Part shown: positions 30,982 through 39,260 of the stretch, in pieces | Numbering within the stretch: position 1 is the first letter of the stretch | Layout of the letters: every line of letters begins with the position of its first letter | From: Candidatus Eremiobacterota bacterium | Lineage (GTDB): Bacteria > Vulcanimicrobiota > CADAWZ01 > Ess09-12 | Length of the DNA: 64,000 nt | Assembly (NCBI GenBank): GCA_031082125.1 | Contig: JAVHLM010000003.1 | Coordinates: 1-64,000, forward strand | Reading direction: 5' to 3' | Translations under genes and position numbers: made by a program | Notes under the pieces: model-generated | Seen by the model: only the letters and a program-made list of their open reading frames with translations | Databases searched by the model: none | What the model was told of the DNA's origin: nothing

Positions 30982-33027
30982 ATGGAAAGCCTTCCTTTTA
31001 TAATTGATAAAAGACGATTCTACATGGCCTTCAAAGGCAGGACTGACAGGGTGGGCATCTATAATGCTGCCACATGCAAGATAGTATCGATGGAAGTAAA
31101 GAAAGGCGACTGGGAGATAGCCCAGAGGATAGAGGCCCATCTGGGCGGCCAGGCACGGCTGGGCATCCACAACCATCTCCAGGACAACACCTGCCCCTGG
31201 GCGCTGGTAATCTTTGATGAGGCAAGCGGGAACCCTACAGGGAGGGACTCGCTTTTTTTTGCAAGCGAGGGAGCCAAGCTGGGTCTCCGCGACATCAAGA
31301 GGGAGCGGACCAAGGTGAAGGGTGAGAACTACGAGTGCTGGCTCTTTTTCGAGAAGCCTCTCCCCGTGAGAAAGGTGAGGCACCTCCTCACGCTCATGCT
31401 CAAGAAATTCGGGATCTCCAAGGTGGAGGTGCTCCCCAACGAAGACGATCTCACCACGGGCAGCTTCGGGAACTATGCATGGCTTCCCTATTTCGGGGGC
31501 ACCGACAAGTGGATGACCGAATCCGGTGAGAGCCGCGTTGACTACGGCATGAAGATGGGATTCACCATCTTCATCGACGAAGAGGGAAAGCCTCTCAAGG
31601 ATCCCTTCGCCACCATCCACCGCTACACGGAAGAGGAGGTGGACAACGCCATCCTCTACCTCTCCGAATACATTCCCCCGGAGCCCTCGCCTGAAGAGGG
31701 GATAAGGATCCTGGACTCACACCTCAGAAAGCTGTCGGAAAAATGTGACGGCTTCAAAGCCATGACCCTTGAGGTCCGCGACAAGAGAATCCTCCGTGAA
31801 GAAGGCCTCACCCTGCTGGGCCTCATGCTCGGGACCCTCAACAGGCCTGACTACCTTCACAAGCTCCTCGCAAAAACCGCCGATTACGACAAGGACTATT
31901 ACGACAAGAAGATCCAGGCCCTCACGGGAAGGGCATTCCGCACCTGCGCCGAGTTCAAGGCGACGGGGTACTGCCCCAAGGAGAAGGTCTGCTTTGACAG
32001 GAGGCCGCCCCTCTCTGAGCGTTTCGGGAAATTCGATGAGGACAAGAACAAGCCACCCGAGCTCTGGAGAGAGCCGTCGCCCGTGCAGTGGATATTCCAG
32101 GGAATCAAGGAGAGAATGGGAGAGGAGGGCGAAGCCGAGACTGCGGTCATTGACATCGATGTAAAGAGCCAGGAAGAGTTTCTGGTGGACTTTGACAAGG
32201 AGATAGTGGAACTGCGCGGGAGGGTCATCAAGAGCAAGAGGAACTTCTCAGGGTATGATACAGGCTTCCCCTCGCTCAACCAGGTGCTTGACGGCCTCAA
32301 GGCCGACACGCTCATCACCCTTGCGGGGCCCCAGGGAACAGGGAAAACGGCTTTTGCTCTGCAGCTCACCGAGCAGGTCGCCCAGCTCGAAGGCGTGCCC
32401 TGCGCCTTCATCGCATACAGCGAGACCAAGCAGGCAATGACGGTGAAAATGCTCTCCCGCATCTCGGGAATGGATTACAGGAAAATCTCGCGGGCTCTTC
32501 TCAATGATGAAGAGCTCATCAGGGTGAAACAGGCAGCGGAGAAGATAAAGGCGAGCTACGGGAAACATGTTTTCATCATAGAGGGGAACGACTCTCTCGG
32601 CATAAAAAAGATCAAGACCCTCATGGACTTTGCCTCGCCAAAGTTCATCGTCATTGACTCCATCGGCCAGCTGCCTTTTATTTCGAAACAGAACATCTCG
32701 GACATCTCGCTGCGCATCGAGCAGAACATGTCTCAGCTCAAAACCCTTGCCCGTTATCAGAAAATACCCCTTCTGGCTGTTTTTTCCTCAAGAGACAAGG
32801 AGCTTTCCATTGAAGGGGCCCTCATGCTTGAGTCCCTCATCATGCAGGCCAGCGACGTGTTCCTCCAGATGGAGGAAAAGGGACCTCTCACAGGCCCCGC
32901 TGAGAGCTCCTCACCAGGCTCGAAGGAGCTTACTCTCACGGTCCGCAAGAACAAGGGAGGAGAAAAAAATATCGTGATGCGCTTCGGGTATCAGCTCCTG
33001 GTCCAGAAGCTCTTTGAGCTGAAATAG
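30982..33027 (+). CDS. primase-like (AEP/TOTE type) and DnaB-like helicase fusion protein
   Basis: 681 residues; AGGAGGAG five bases before the ATG supports the start. The N-terminal 250 residues look like an archaeo-eukaryotic primase (TOTE type): CWLFFEKPLPVRKVRHLL and EVLPNEDDLTTGSFGNYAWLP mimic the conserved FFEEPxPA and Q/NDxLxxGxxGNxxxLP blocks. However the DxD motif appears as DEA and the expected catalytic His is not found, so polymerase activity is doubtful. A Cys cluster (C-x8-C-x5-C near 322-337) follows. The C-terminal RecA-like domain has Walker A GPQGTGKTAF near 450 and Walker B KFIVIDSIGQLP near 553 and resembles the DnaB C-terminal domain. It stands alone; role unknown, possibly replication or repair. 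Confidence 0.65.
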   Translation: MESLPFIIDKRRFYMAFKGRTDRVGIYNAATCKIVSMEVKKGDWEIAQRIEAHLGGQARLGIHNHLQDNTCPWALVIFDEASGNPTGRDSLFFASEGAKLGLRDIKRERTKVKGENYECWLFFEKPLPVRKVRHLLTLMLKKFGISKVEVLPNEDDLTTGSFGNYAWLPYFGGTDKWMTESGESRVDYGMKMGFTIFIDEEGKPLKDPFATIHRYTEEEVDNAILYLSEYIPPEPSPEEGIRILDSHLRKLSEKCDGFKAMTLEVRDKRILREEGLTLLGLMLGTLNRPDYLHKLLAKTADYDKDYYDKKIQALTGRAFRTCAEFKATGYCPKEKVCFDRRPPLSERFGKFDEDKNKPPELWREPSPVQWIFQGIKERMGEEGEAETAVIDIDVKSQEEFLVDFDKEIVELRGRVIKSKRNFSGYDTGFPSLNQVLDGLKADTLITLAGPQGTGKTAFALQLTEQVAQLEGVPCAFIAYSETKQAMTVKMLSRISGMDYRKISRALLNDEELIRVKQAAEKIKASYGKHVFIIEGNDSLGIKKIKTLMDFASPKFIVIDSIGQLPFISKQNISDISLRIEQNMSQLKTLARYQKIPLLAVFSSRDKELSIEGALMLESLIMQASDVFLQMEEKGPLTGPAESSSPGSKELTLTVRKNKGGEKNIVMRFGYQLLVQKLFELK

Positions 33028-33106
33028 GCCGCCTTGCCGGGTGAAGGATAATATCTTTATCTGAAGAAGATGTAACGCACATCACAGCCGAAGCGGGGGT
33101 TCCCTC

Positions 33107-34042
33107 GTGGAAGAGGTTTACAGGATACTTGTCGCCGATGATGAGGAAGACAACCTCAATCTCCTGAAATGCTACCTTGAAACCATGGACTTCGAGGTCA
33201 TCACCGCCGTCAATGGAATTGAGGCAGTGGAGAAAGCCCAGAGCGAGACCCCCGACCTCATAATCCTCGATGTCATGATGCCGGGAATAGACGGATTTGA
33301 GGCATGCAAGAAAATCCGCGGTGATTTCTCCGTGAGCCATATTCCCATACTTTTCCTCACCTGCAAGGTCTCAATCGAGGACACGGTCCATGGCCTCAAC
33401 GTGGGCGGCGATGATTACATCTCCAAGCCTTTCGATTTCAGGGAACTCGTCACCAGGATCCACACCATTCTCAGGCGCACCAAGCAGCATATGGCCGCAA
33501 ACCCCCTCACCGGCCTTCCGGGGAACACCTCCATCCAGAAAGAGATAAAAAGGCTTATCAGCGAGAAGATCACCTTTGCCGTCTGCCTTCTGGACATCGA
33601 CAATTTCAAATCCTTCAACGATCTTTACGGTTACGAGAGAGGCGACAAGGTCATCAAGAACACGGCCACCATCATCATGGAAGCCTGCAAGGACACGAGC
33701 ATTCCTTACAAGTTTATCGGGCACATCGGCGGCGATGATTTTATCTTTATCTGCGCTCCTGAGCACGCCGCCGGGCTCTCCGAAAAGATAATCTCCCAGT
33801 TTGACGCCGTGGCGCCTGAATTCTATGATGACAAGGACAGGGAGAGGGGCTTCATTGAGACGATCTCGCGGAGGGGTGACGTACAGCGCTATCCCCTTGT
33901 GAGCATCTCTATAGGCATCGTGACCAATGAACTGAGGATCCTTGAGCATCCCGGCCAGGTAGCCCAGATCCTGGCGGAACTGAAATCATTTGCCAAGAAA
34001 ACGCCGGGAAGCAATTATGTGAAGGATCGGCGGGCCGACTGA
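33107..34042 (+). CDS. response regulator with a GGDEF-family domain (GGDDF)
   Basis: 311 residues from a GTG at 33107 preceded by GGGGG. The receiver domain has DDEED at 11-15, phospho-acceptor Asp55 in IILDVMMPG and KPF with the conserved Lys. The GGDEF-family domain (about 135-300) opens with NPLTGLPGN and carries GHIGGDDFIFI in the active-site turn: GGDDF rather than GGDEF. No RxxD inhibitory site is visible five residues upstream. A conservative Glu-to-Asp change may keep some cyclase activity or leave a binding domain. The gene follows the helicase fusion by 79 bases. Confidence 0.85.
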   Translation: MEEVYRILVADDEEDNLNLLKCYLETMDFEVITAVNGIEAVEKAQSETPDLIILDVMMPGIDGFEACKKIRGDFSVSHIPILFLTCKVSIEDTVHGLNVGGDDYISKPFDFRELVTRIHTILRRTKQHMAANPLTGLPGNTSIQKEIKRLISEKITFAVCLLDIDNFKSFNDLYGYERGDKVIKNTATIIMEACKDTSIPYKFIGHIGGDDFIFICAPEHAAGLSEKIISQFDAVAPEFYDDKDRERGFIETISRRGDVQRYPLVSISIGIVTNELRILEHPGQVAQILAELKSFAKKTPGSNYVKDRRAD

Positions 34043-34052
34043 CGGGCAAGGG

Positions 34053-34742
34053 TTACCTGATTCCTTTTTCCACCGCGTAGAGCACTGCCTGAACCCGGTC
34101 AGAGATGCCGAGCTTCCTGAGGAGATTCCCCACATGGGTCTTCACCGTGTGCTCGCTGATAAAGAGCTTTTCCGCGATCTCGATGTTGCTCATTCCTTTA
34201 GCGATAAGTTTTAATATCTCTATCTCTCTCTTGGTAAGAGGGGTATCCCTCATCAGCTCGGGGCCGCCAGCAGAGCCCTCGTGGCCTTCCACCGGCTCCT
34301 TGCCGTTTGTATGGATCTTGACAAACTCCCTGATGAGCTTGGTGGTGATTTTCGCCTCCAGCAGGGACTCTCCCTGGAACACAGTCCTGATTGCCTCTTT
34401 CACCTTGTCTGCCGAGATATCCTTGGAGAGATAGCCACTCGCCCCGCGCTGGAGCGCCTCAAAAATATAGTCTTCCTGGGAATACCCTGTGAGGACCACG
34501 ACCTTGATCTTTTCATATTCCTTTTTCACGATTTCGGTGACGTGGATCCCGTTCAATTCAGGCATGTTGATATCGACCAGCACTACATCCGGCTGCAGTG
34601 CCTTTATCTTCGTGACAGCCTCCCTGCCGTCTGAGGCTTCCCCCACTACTACTATATCATCCTCCCTCTGGAGGATCCCCACAAGCATCTCCCTGAAAAG
34701 ATTCTGATCGTCAGCGACAAAGACTTTGATCGGCTCACTCAT
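34053..34742 (-). CDS. NarL/FixJ-type response regulator
   Basis: 229 residues. The receiver has DDQ at 11-13, phospho-acceptor Asp57 in VVLVDINMPELNG and Lys in SKDISADKV. The LuxR-type helix-turn-helix (TKREIEILKLIAKGMSNIEIAEKLFISEHTVKTHVGNLLRKLG) is complete at about 160-215. A GGGGGGAG ribosome binding site precedes the ATG. No cognate kinase is adjacent, so the partner is elsewhere. It converges with the GGDDF regulator gene. Confidence 0.93.
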   Translation of the reverse strand: MSEPIKVFVADDQNLFREMLVGILQREDDIVVVGEASDGREAVTKIKALQPDVVLVDINMPELNGIHVTEIVKKEYEKIKVVVLTGYSQEDYIFEALQRGASGYLSKDISADKVKEAIRTVFQGESLLEAKITTKLIREFVKIHTNGKEPVEGHEGSAGGPELMRDTPLTKREIEILKLIAKGMSNIEIAEKLFISEHTVKTHVGNLLRKLGISDRVQAVLYAVEKGIR

Positions 34743-34869
34743 AAACTCCCCCCTATCCCGGCCACACAGTCATGTTCTCTTTCTCTTTGTGAAAAAAACA
34801 AACAGCCACAAAACCCCAAGCCCTCCAGGAAAAGTCCGGTATGTGCTGCCCCACTGCTGAAATGATGTG

Positions 34870-37032
34870 CTATTTGATAAACCTGGGATTGTGACCCATC
34901 CCATCCTTGATTTGGCTGTCAGCGATGAGATTATCGGCAAAAAGCGAGATCGGATCCTCTTCCTTACCCGCCAGTTCGTCATACAGGACGCCTTTCCCGT
35001 GGGACATACCGTCACGGGTCTGGGAACGCATGATATGCCCTTCTATATATTCTTCATCCTTCCCTCGTGCCTCCTGCTTTGCAATCTCCTTTTCCCCGGC
35101 TTCAAGCATTGCTTTCTCTTCAGGGGTCTCGGGAGCGATTTCCACATCATCTTTCACGATGCTCAGCTCACCCCTGAGCTTGACAGCCTCCTGCTGGAGC
35201 TTTTTAAGCTTCTCCTCAACCTGGCTCTTTTCTGTGTCTGATATGTGGGGATTTCTCAGCATCTGCTGTGACTGTGCGAGGAGCTTGATGCAGGCCATGA
35301 ACTTCGCAAGCTTCTGCTGATCGGCGCTGGTCACCGATTCGATGAGCTTCTTGTCCCAGTTGGTTCCCTGGACAAAATCGGGCACGCGCTTTCCGTAAGG
35401 CGCCGCCATCAGGGCGATATCAGAGACATTGGTAGGTGCCCATATGGAGAGGCCTGAAGAGCCTTCCATGTCATGACCCGTATGCTGCTCGGCAATCACT
35501 GCCTCTGCGAGGGCCTTTTTTATCTTGATTGCATCATCCTTGACCACCTGGGGCAGGTTTTCAGCACTCGAGAGCTTGTCGGCTATATCACCAAGATCCC
35601 TCAGGGTGCCGTAATCAAAAAGCATCTCGGGGCTGTAAGCAAAGGAGGGGTAATTCTTGCTCCCGTCAAGGAGCTTGAAAATCTCTTCATCGCTCGTGCC
35701 CGACTTCTTCCAGTCTGCCACGAGCTTCCTCCACGATGAGGTCACCTCATCTATCTTGTCAGTGTCAACGGCGGCAAGGGTAAGATAATGCTCCTTTGAG
35801 AACTTCCTGATAAGGGGAAGCTCCCTGGTCGCTTCCCCTTTCTCACGGTAAAGCTCCACGAAGCCCTCGGCAAACTCCCTCGCGTCGAAATCCTTGCCCT
35901 CTGAGAGATCTTTCTGCACGCCGCCAAGTATCTCCGGCCAGTCTGAGAGGACGCTCGACTTGGCTGACATCTCCGAGGCAATGATGATATCCGATGAGTC
36001 CTTCATCTCATTGATGGACTCAAGGTTCCCCATATAGCATGAATTGAAGACAGTGGCATCAACGCGGTCATTTCTCCCCGTTGACCTGTTGGCCTGGTTG
36101 ATGCCCGCCTGTATTGCCATTCCCATGTCAGAGGGGCTCATCTGGAGGGCTCCCGTCCATGCCCCGCCGTGGCCTCCCAGTATTACTACGTAGTGCTTTG
36201 CCGGGTAGTTCTTTATGCCCCAGGCGACAAAGTCTCTCAGGTTATGTGGGAGCTTCATGTCCACGCCTGTCCCCAGGTCTTCCGCAACAGGGGAGGCATA
36301 GACGTTTGACTCCATGTCCTTGTCTCTCAGGGGCTGAAGGGCCTGCTGAAACTCCGTGCTCCACTCTTTTATCTGCGGATTCGCGGGCTCGGTGAAGAAT
36401 TTCATATAACCGAGCTCCTCGGCCTTCTTGAATTCCTTTTCAGCTTCCTCCTTTAACCCCTGGCCTTCATAGACCTCGCCCATCACATAATGGATGAGGG
36501 GGTTTCCCGGATTGGCAGCCGCCACATCCTTCCAGTCGCCAAGCGTTACCGTCTCTGCCCGGGGCGTGGTGCTCGAGGTGATATGGTACCGTCTTACCCC
36601 TTCCCAGTCGCTGTCTATCCTGTCATAGCCGCCGTCGGAATATACGACCGACTGGGGCGCTCTGCCCAGCTCAACGACCACGTTCATATCTTTGTTTGAG
36701 CCTACTTTCTCAAGGCCCAGAGGTATTGACGCCACGGTGGATTCAAGGTCGGGATACTGGCCGTCCATGTAGAGGAGGAACGTGACTTCCTTTTCAGGTT
36801 GCTCTGCCCTGGTGTCCTCAGGCTCGCCGACCGGGGAGGGGGGCGGCGGGAGGGTCTTCTTTTTCTTATCGGCTGTGCCATTGAGGTCCACTACATCAGA
36901 GGGCGCCGCCGAAAGATCCTCCTGCGCGTCCTGCTTTCCTGCCGTAGCTTTTCCCTGGGAGATGGCTGCGTTCTTGAGTGATTCGATGTGTGGTCCGGAG
37001 CCTGGTGCGTTGAGGTTGAATGAGCTGTCCAC
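34870..37032 (-). CDS. clostripain-family (peptidase C11) cysteine protease
   Basis: 720 residues from a GTG at 37032 with AAAGGAGG seven bases upstream; a longer frame exists but lacks such a site. The C11 catalytic pair is visible: His in VVILGGHGGAWTG near residue 288 and Cys in VFNSCYMGNLES near 331. A TPR-like helical insert (about 185-215, HYVMGEVYEGQGLKEEAEKEFKKA) lies before the catalytic part and a long coiled-coil tail (about 600-690) after it. There is no classical signal peptide, so export is unclear. C11 proteases cleave after Arg or Lys and are often self-activated. It is divergent from the lipopeptide/Cys-rich gene pair. Confidence 0.85.
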   Translation of the reverse strand: MDSSFNLNAPGSGPHIESLKNAAISQGKATAGKQDAQEDLSAAPSDVVDLNGTADKKKKTLPPPPSPVGEPEDTRAEQPEKEVTFLLYMDGQYPDLESTVASIPLGLEKVGSNKDMNVVVELGRAPQSVVYSDGGYDRIDSDWEGVRRYHITSSTTPRAETVTLGDWKDVAAANPGNPLIHYVMGEVYEGQGLKEEAEKEFKKAEELGYMKFFTEPANPQIKEWSTEFQQALQPLRDKDMESNVYASPVAEDLGTGVDMKLPHNLRDFVAWGIKNYPAKHYVVILGGHGGAWTGALQMSPSDMGMAIQAGINQANRSTGRNDRVDATVFNSCYMGNLESINEMKDSSDIIIASEMSAKSSVLSDWPEILGGVQKDLSEGKDFDAREFAEGFVELYREKGEATRELPLIRKFSKEHYLTLAAVDTDKIDEVTSSWRKLVADWKKSGTSDEEIFKLLDGSKNYPSFAYSPEMLFDYGTLRDLGDIADKLSSAENLPQVVKDDAIKIKKALAEAVIAEQHTGHDMEGSSGLSIWAPTNVSDIALMAAPYGKRVPDFVQGTNWDKKLIESVTSADQQKLAKFMACIKLLAQSQQMLRNPHISDTEKSQVEEKLKKLQQEAVKLRGELSIVKDDVEIAPETPEEKAMLEAGEKEIAKQEARGKDEEYIEGHIMRSQTRDGMSHGKGVLYDELAGKEEDPISLFADNLIADSQIKDGMGHNPRFIK

Positions 37033-37062
37033 AGCAATTCCTCCTTTTCCTGATTCATGCCT

Positions 37063-37068
37063 ATTATA
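37063..37068 (-). promoter_or_regulatory. probable extended -10 box of the C11 protease gene
   Basis: On the minus strand TGTTATAAT (TG plus perfect TATAAT) lies about 30 bases before the GTG start. No clear -35 box is found, as is usual for extended -10 promoters. A perfect palindrome lies just upstream. Confidence 0.5.
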
Positions 37069-37092
37069 ACACAGAAGGCAGTCTTTCACCTT

Positions 37093-37107
37093 TTAACAAT
37101 TTGTTAA
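37093..37107. promoter_or_regulatory. perfect 15-base palindrome between the divergent C11 and lipopeptide genes
   Basis: TTAACAA, T, TTGTTAA is a perfect palindrome about 25-40 bases upstream of the C11 -10 box and some 45 bases before the -35 box of the opposite promoter. The position suits a regulator controlling one or both genes. Confidence 0.45.
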
Positions 37108-37152
37108 CTTTTTACCTCTCAAGGCCATGGTGCCCGATTTTTCCTCTCAATC

Positions 37153-37181
37153 TTGTGCGCCCTCTCTTCCTGTGCTATAAT
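37153..37181 (+). promoter_or_regulatory. promoter of the lipopeptide/Cys-rich gene pair
   Basis: TTGTGC at 37153-37158 and a perfect TATAAT at 37176-37181 with 17-base spacing; TGC directly before the -10 makes it an extended -10 as well. The start codon follows 37 bases later. Confidence 0.7.
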
Positions 37182-37217
37182 AAATACTATCAAAATTCCG
37201 GCATATTGGGGGGATTT

Positions 37218-37295
37218 ATGAAATTCCTGATGTGGCTTTTTTACGGCCTCATACTGCTGGCCATAAGCGCCGGCTGTTCGCCGCCTGTTGACTGA
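37218..37295 (+). CDS. tiny lipoprotein-like peptide (25 residues)
   Basis: An ATG at 37218 preceded by a GGGGGG stretch begins a 25-codon frame ending in TGA. The product is one hydrophobic helix (MKFLMWLFYGLILLAISAGC) followed by SPPVD. The Cys sits where a lipobox would be, though the -3 residue is Ser rather than Leu/Val/Ile, so lipidation is plausible but not certain. Size and shape recall entericidin-like peptides. The strong promoter just upstream supports real expression. It precedes a Cys-rich protein gene by 24 bases. No family is recognised. Confidence 0.5.
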   Translation: MKFLMWLFYGLILLAISAGCSPPVD

Positions 37296-37319
37296 TCCTC
37301 AAACTACAAGGAGGTTGCG

Positions 37320-37553
37320 ATGGCTATTTGCCCTTTCCTCAACAAAGAGTGTTTTGCCGAGTGCGCCCTTTACGCACCGGGAATAAAAAACTGCTGCTTC
37401 GTGGCATCGACGCTTCTTTTGGAAGATATCCAGAGAGTGGCAGTGCTTGCCTATGAAAAATACCTTCAGCCTCCGGGAGCCCCTCTGAGAGAGATCTCGA
37501 AAGAGGCTCCCCGGCCCATGGCAGCAGAAAATCCTGAGAAGAGAAGAGCCTAG
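37320..37553 (+). CDS. small cysteine-rich protein (77 residues)
   Basis: AAGGAGG five bases before the ATG gives a clear start. The N-terminal 26 residues hold five Cys: C4, C11, C15, C25 and C26 (MAICPFLNKECFAECALYAP then KNCC). This layout suggests a metal or iron-sulfur site, of the kind seen in short CPFLxxxC...C proteins of anaerobes; no family name is assigned. The C-terminal half is Pro- and charge-rich. It forms an operon with the lipopeptide gene and overlaps the convergent nitrilase gene by four bases. Confidence 0.7.
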   Translation: MAICPFLNKECFAECALYAPGIKNCCFVASTLLLEDIQRVAVLAYEKYLQPPGAPLREISKEAPRPMAAENPEKRRA

Positions 37554-38443
37554 CCGTTCTGGTAGGGGATTCTCCGGGAAGGCTCAAAAGAGCTGCGCCC
37601 TTTGCTCATAATCCCCTCATAGGCTTTCAGATTCCTGTCCTCGAGGTGATCAAAAAGCATCGGCGATTTGGTCCCGTAGGTGACATATTTAAGGGGATCG
37701 GCACTGAGCCGGGCATAGACAATTTCTTCGCCGGCCCGGGCAAGTGCCAGCTTCTGGCCGATGGGGCTCACGATCATGCTGTGGCCGAAGTAATAGGCGC
37801 CCCCTCTGTCCTGCCCGATAGCGTTCACGGCTACAAAATAAACATGGTTGTCATAGGCCCTCGCGCAGTTGGTGAGCTCCCAGATCTCGTAGCTCCGGAG
37901 CAGCGCCGAAGGGCGCACAATCACCTCGGCGCCTTTCAGGGCGAGAACTCTTGAGAGCTCGGGGAAATCCCCGTCATAGCAGATGATAAGCCCCACCTTC
38001 GCGAAGGGAAGCTCGCAGATCACCGTTTCATGGCCGGGAGTGGTCCACCCTCCCGCTTCCAGCCTCTCCGTGGGGAAAGGATGGGTCTTGCGGTAAACCC
38101 CTGCAAGCTCCCCTCGATGGTCAAAGAGGGCTGCGGAATTATAGATTACCCCTTCTTTCTCACCTTTTTCATAAAGAGGCCAGACCACCGAGATGCCGAT
38201 ATCCTTCGCCGCCTCCTGGATCCGCCAGGTCATTTTCCCGGGAATGCCGTCAAGCCGCCCGTAAAATTCGCGGGCGCTCTCGCCGGGATTGAAGCCTGTG
38301 GTGATTGACTCGGGGTACACCGCGAGGCTTGCGCCGCAGGTCTCCCGGGCCTCCTTCAGAAGCACAACGGCCCTGTCAATGGTGGCCTCAACATTTTCCA
38401 GGTTCACGGCCATCTGTATTCCTGCGGCGACGAACTCTTTCAT
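37550..38443 (-). CDS. carbon-nitrogen hydrolase (nitrilase superfamily amidase)
   Basis: 297 residues. The catalytic triad is intact: Glu45 in YPESITTG, Lys119 in GVYRKTHPFPTE and Cys155 in GLIICYDGDFPE. Such enzymes hydrolyse carbamoyl or amide bonds; the nearest functional types are N-carbamoyl-amine amidases and omega-amidases, but the substrate cannot be read from sequence. It ends the minus-strand cluster after uridine phosphorylase, which suggests work on a nucleobase-derived or ureido compound. No signal peptide, so it acts in the cytoplasm. Confidence 0.88.
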   Translation of the reverse strand: MKEFVAAGIQMAVNLENVEATIDRAVVLLKEARETCGASLAVYPESITTGFNPGESAREFYGRLDGIPGKMTWRIQEAAKDIGISVVWPLYEKGEKEGVIYNSAALFDHRGELAGVYRKTHPFPTERLEAGGWTTPGHETVICELPFAKVGLIICYDGDFPELSRVLALKGAEVIVRPSALLRSYEIWELTNCARAYDNHVYFVAVNAIGQDRGGAYYFGHSMIVSPIGQKLALARAGEEIVYARLSADPLKYVTYGTKSPMLFDHLEDRNLKAYEGIMSKGRSSFEPSRRIPYQNG

Positions 38444-38491
38444 GCTTCACATCCTTTGCTTCCCGTCAACGGAATAGTGCGCATCCCGCAG

Positions 38492-39247
38492 CTATTTTTT
38501 CTTTTTTTCCTGCCCGTGAAGGATTCTGATCGCCTCCATGGCGGTCTTGATCGCCTCGTCTATCCCGACTTTCTTCATAATCGGGGCATCCTTATAAGTG
38601 AGGCCGATGATGGCGAGCACTTCCCCGGCTCTCACCCTTCTTATCTGTGAAACGACGAAGAGGGCGGCATCCTCCATTGAGGTGGCGAGGACATTGGCCC
38701 TCTCCCATGCCTTCCAGAGAGCCTGATTGTGCTCCTTGTGAGGGATCTCCATTTCGCCTTCTATATAGAAGGCATCCTTGCAGTGACACACGCCCATATG
38801 GTGCTTGTAGCCCAGCTTCTTTGCAGCTTCCCTCAGCGCAAGCGTCACGTCGAAATCGGCCACGGCAGGGTAGCTGAGCGGGATATACTGCCTCGTGGTG
38901 CCCTCCTCACGGATGGCGCCCGTGGCTATCACCAGGTCCCCCAGGCCCACCGAGGGCTGCAGCGCGCCGGCGGTGCCCACGCGGATGAAAGTGTCCGCTC
39001 CTATCTTTATCAGCTCCTCGAGGCAGATGGCGGCGCTGGGGCAGCCGATTCCCGTCGAGGTGACGGCGACCTTGATGCCGTCAAGGGTCCCCGTGTAGGT
39101 GGTATATTCCCTGTTCTCGGCCACCTTCTTGCTGTTCTCAAGATAGCCCGCGATGAGGGGTACCCTTCCGGGGTCGCCGGGGAGTATCACATACTTTCCC
39201 ACGTCACCCTTGCCCAGCGCGATATGGTATTCCTTTCCTTTCTTCAT
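38492..39247 (-). CDS. udp: uridine phosphorylase-like nucleoside phosphorylase
   Basis: 251 residues. It should cleave uridine and related nucleosides with phosphate to the base and ribose-1-phosphate. Landmarks are ILPGDPGRVPLIAGYL (phosphate-binding loop), STGIGCPSAAICLEELI, RVGTAGALQP, CHCKDAFYIEGEM and ATSMEDAALFVV (Met-Glu contact to the ribose). The strongest match is to the uridine phosphorylase branch of the PNP/UDP family. It lies 13 bases after the AllG-like gene. Confidence 0.88.
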   Translation of the reverse strand: MKKGKEYHIALGKGDVGKYVILPGDPGRVPLIAGYLENSKKVAENREYTTYTGTLDGIKVAVTSTGIGCPSAAICLEELIKIGADTFIRVGTAGALQPSVGLGDLVIATGAIREEGTTRQYIPLSYPAVADFDVTLALREAAKKLGYKHHMGVCHCKDAFYIEGEMEIPHKEHNQALWKAWERANVLATSMEDAALFVVSQIRRVRAGEVLAIIGLTYKDAPIMKKVGIDEAIKTAMEAIRILHGQEKKKK

Positions 39248-39260
39248 GCACGCACTCCTT

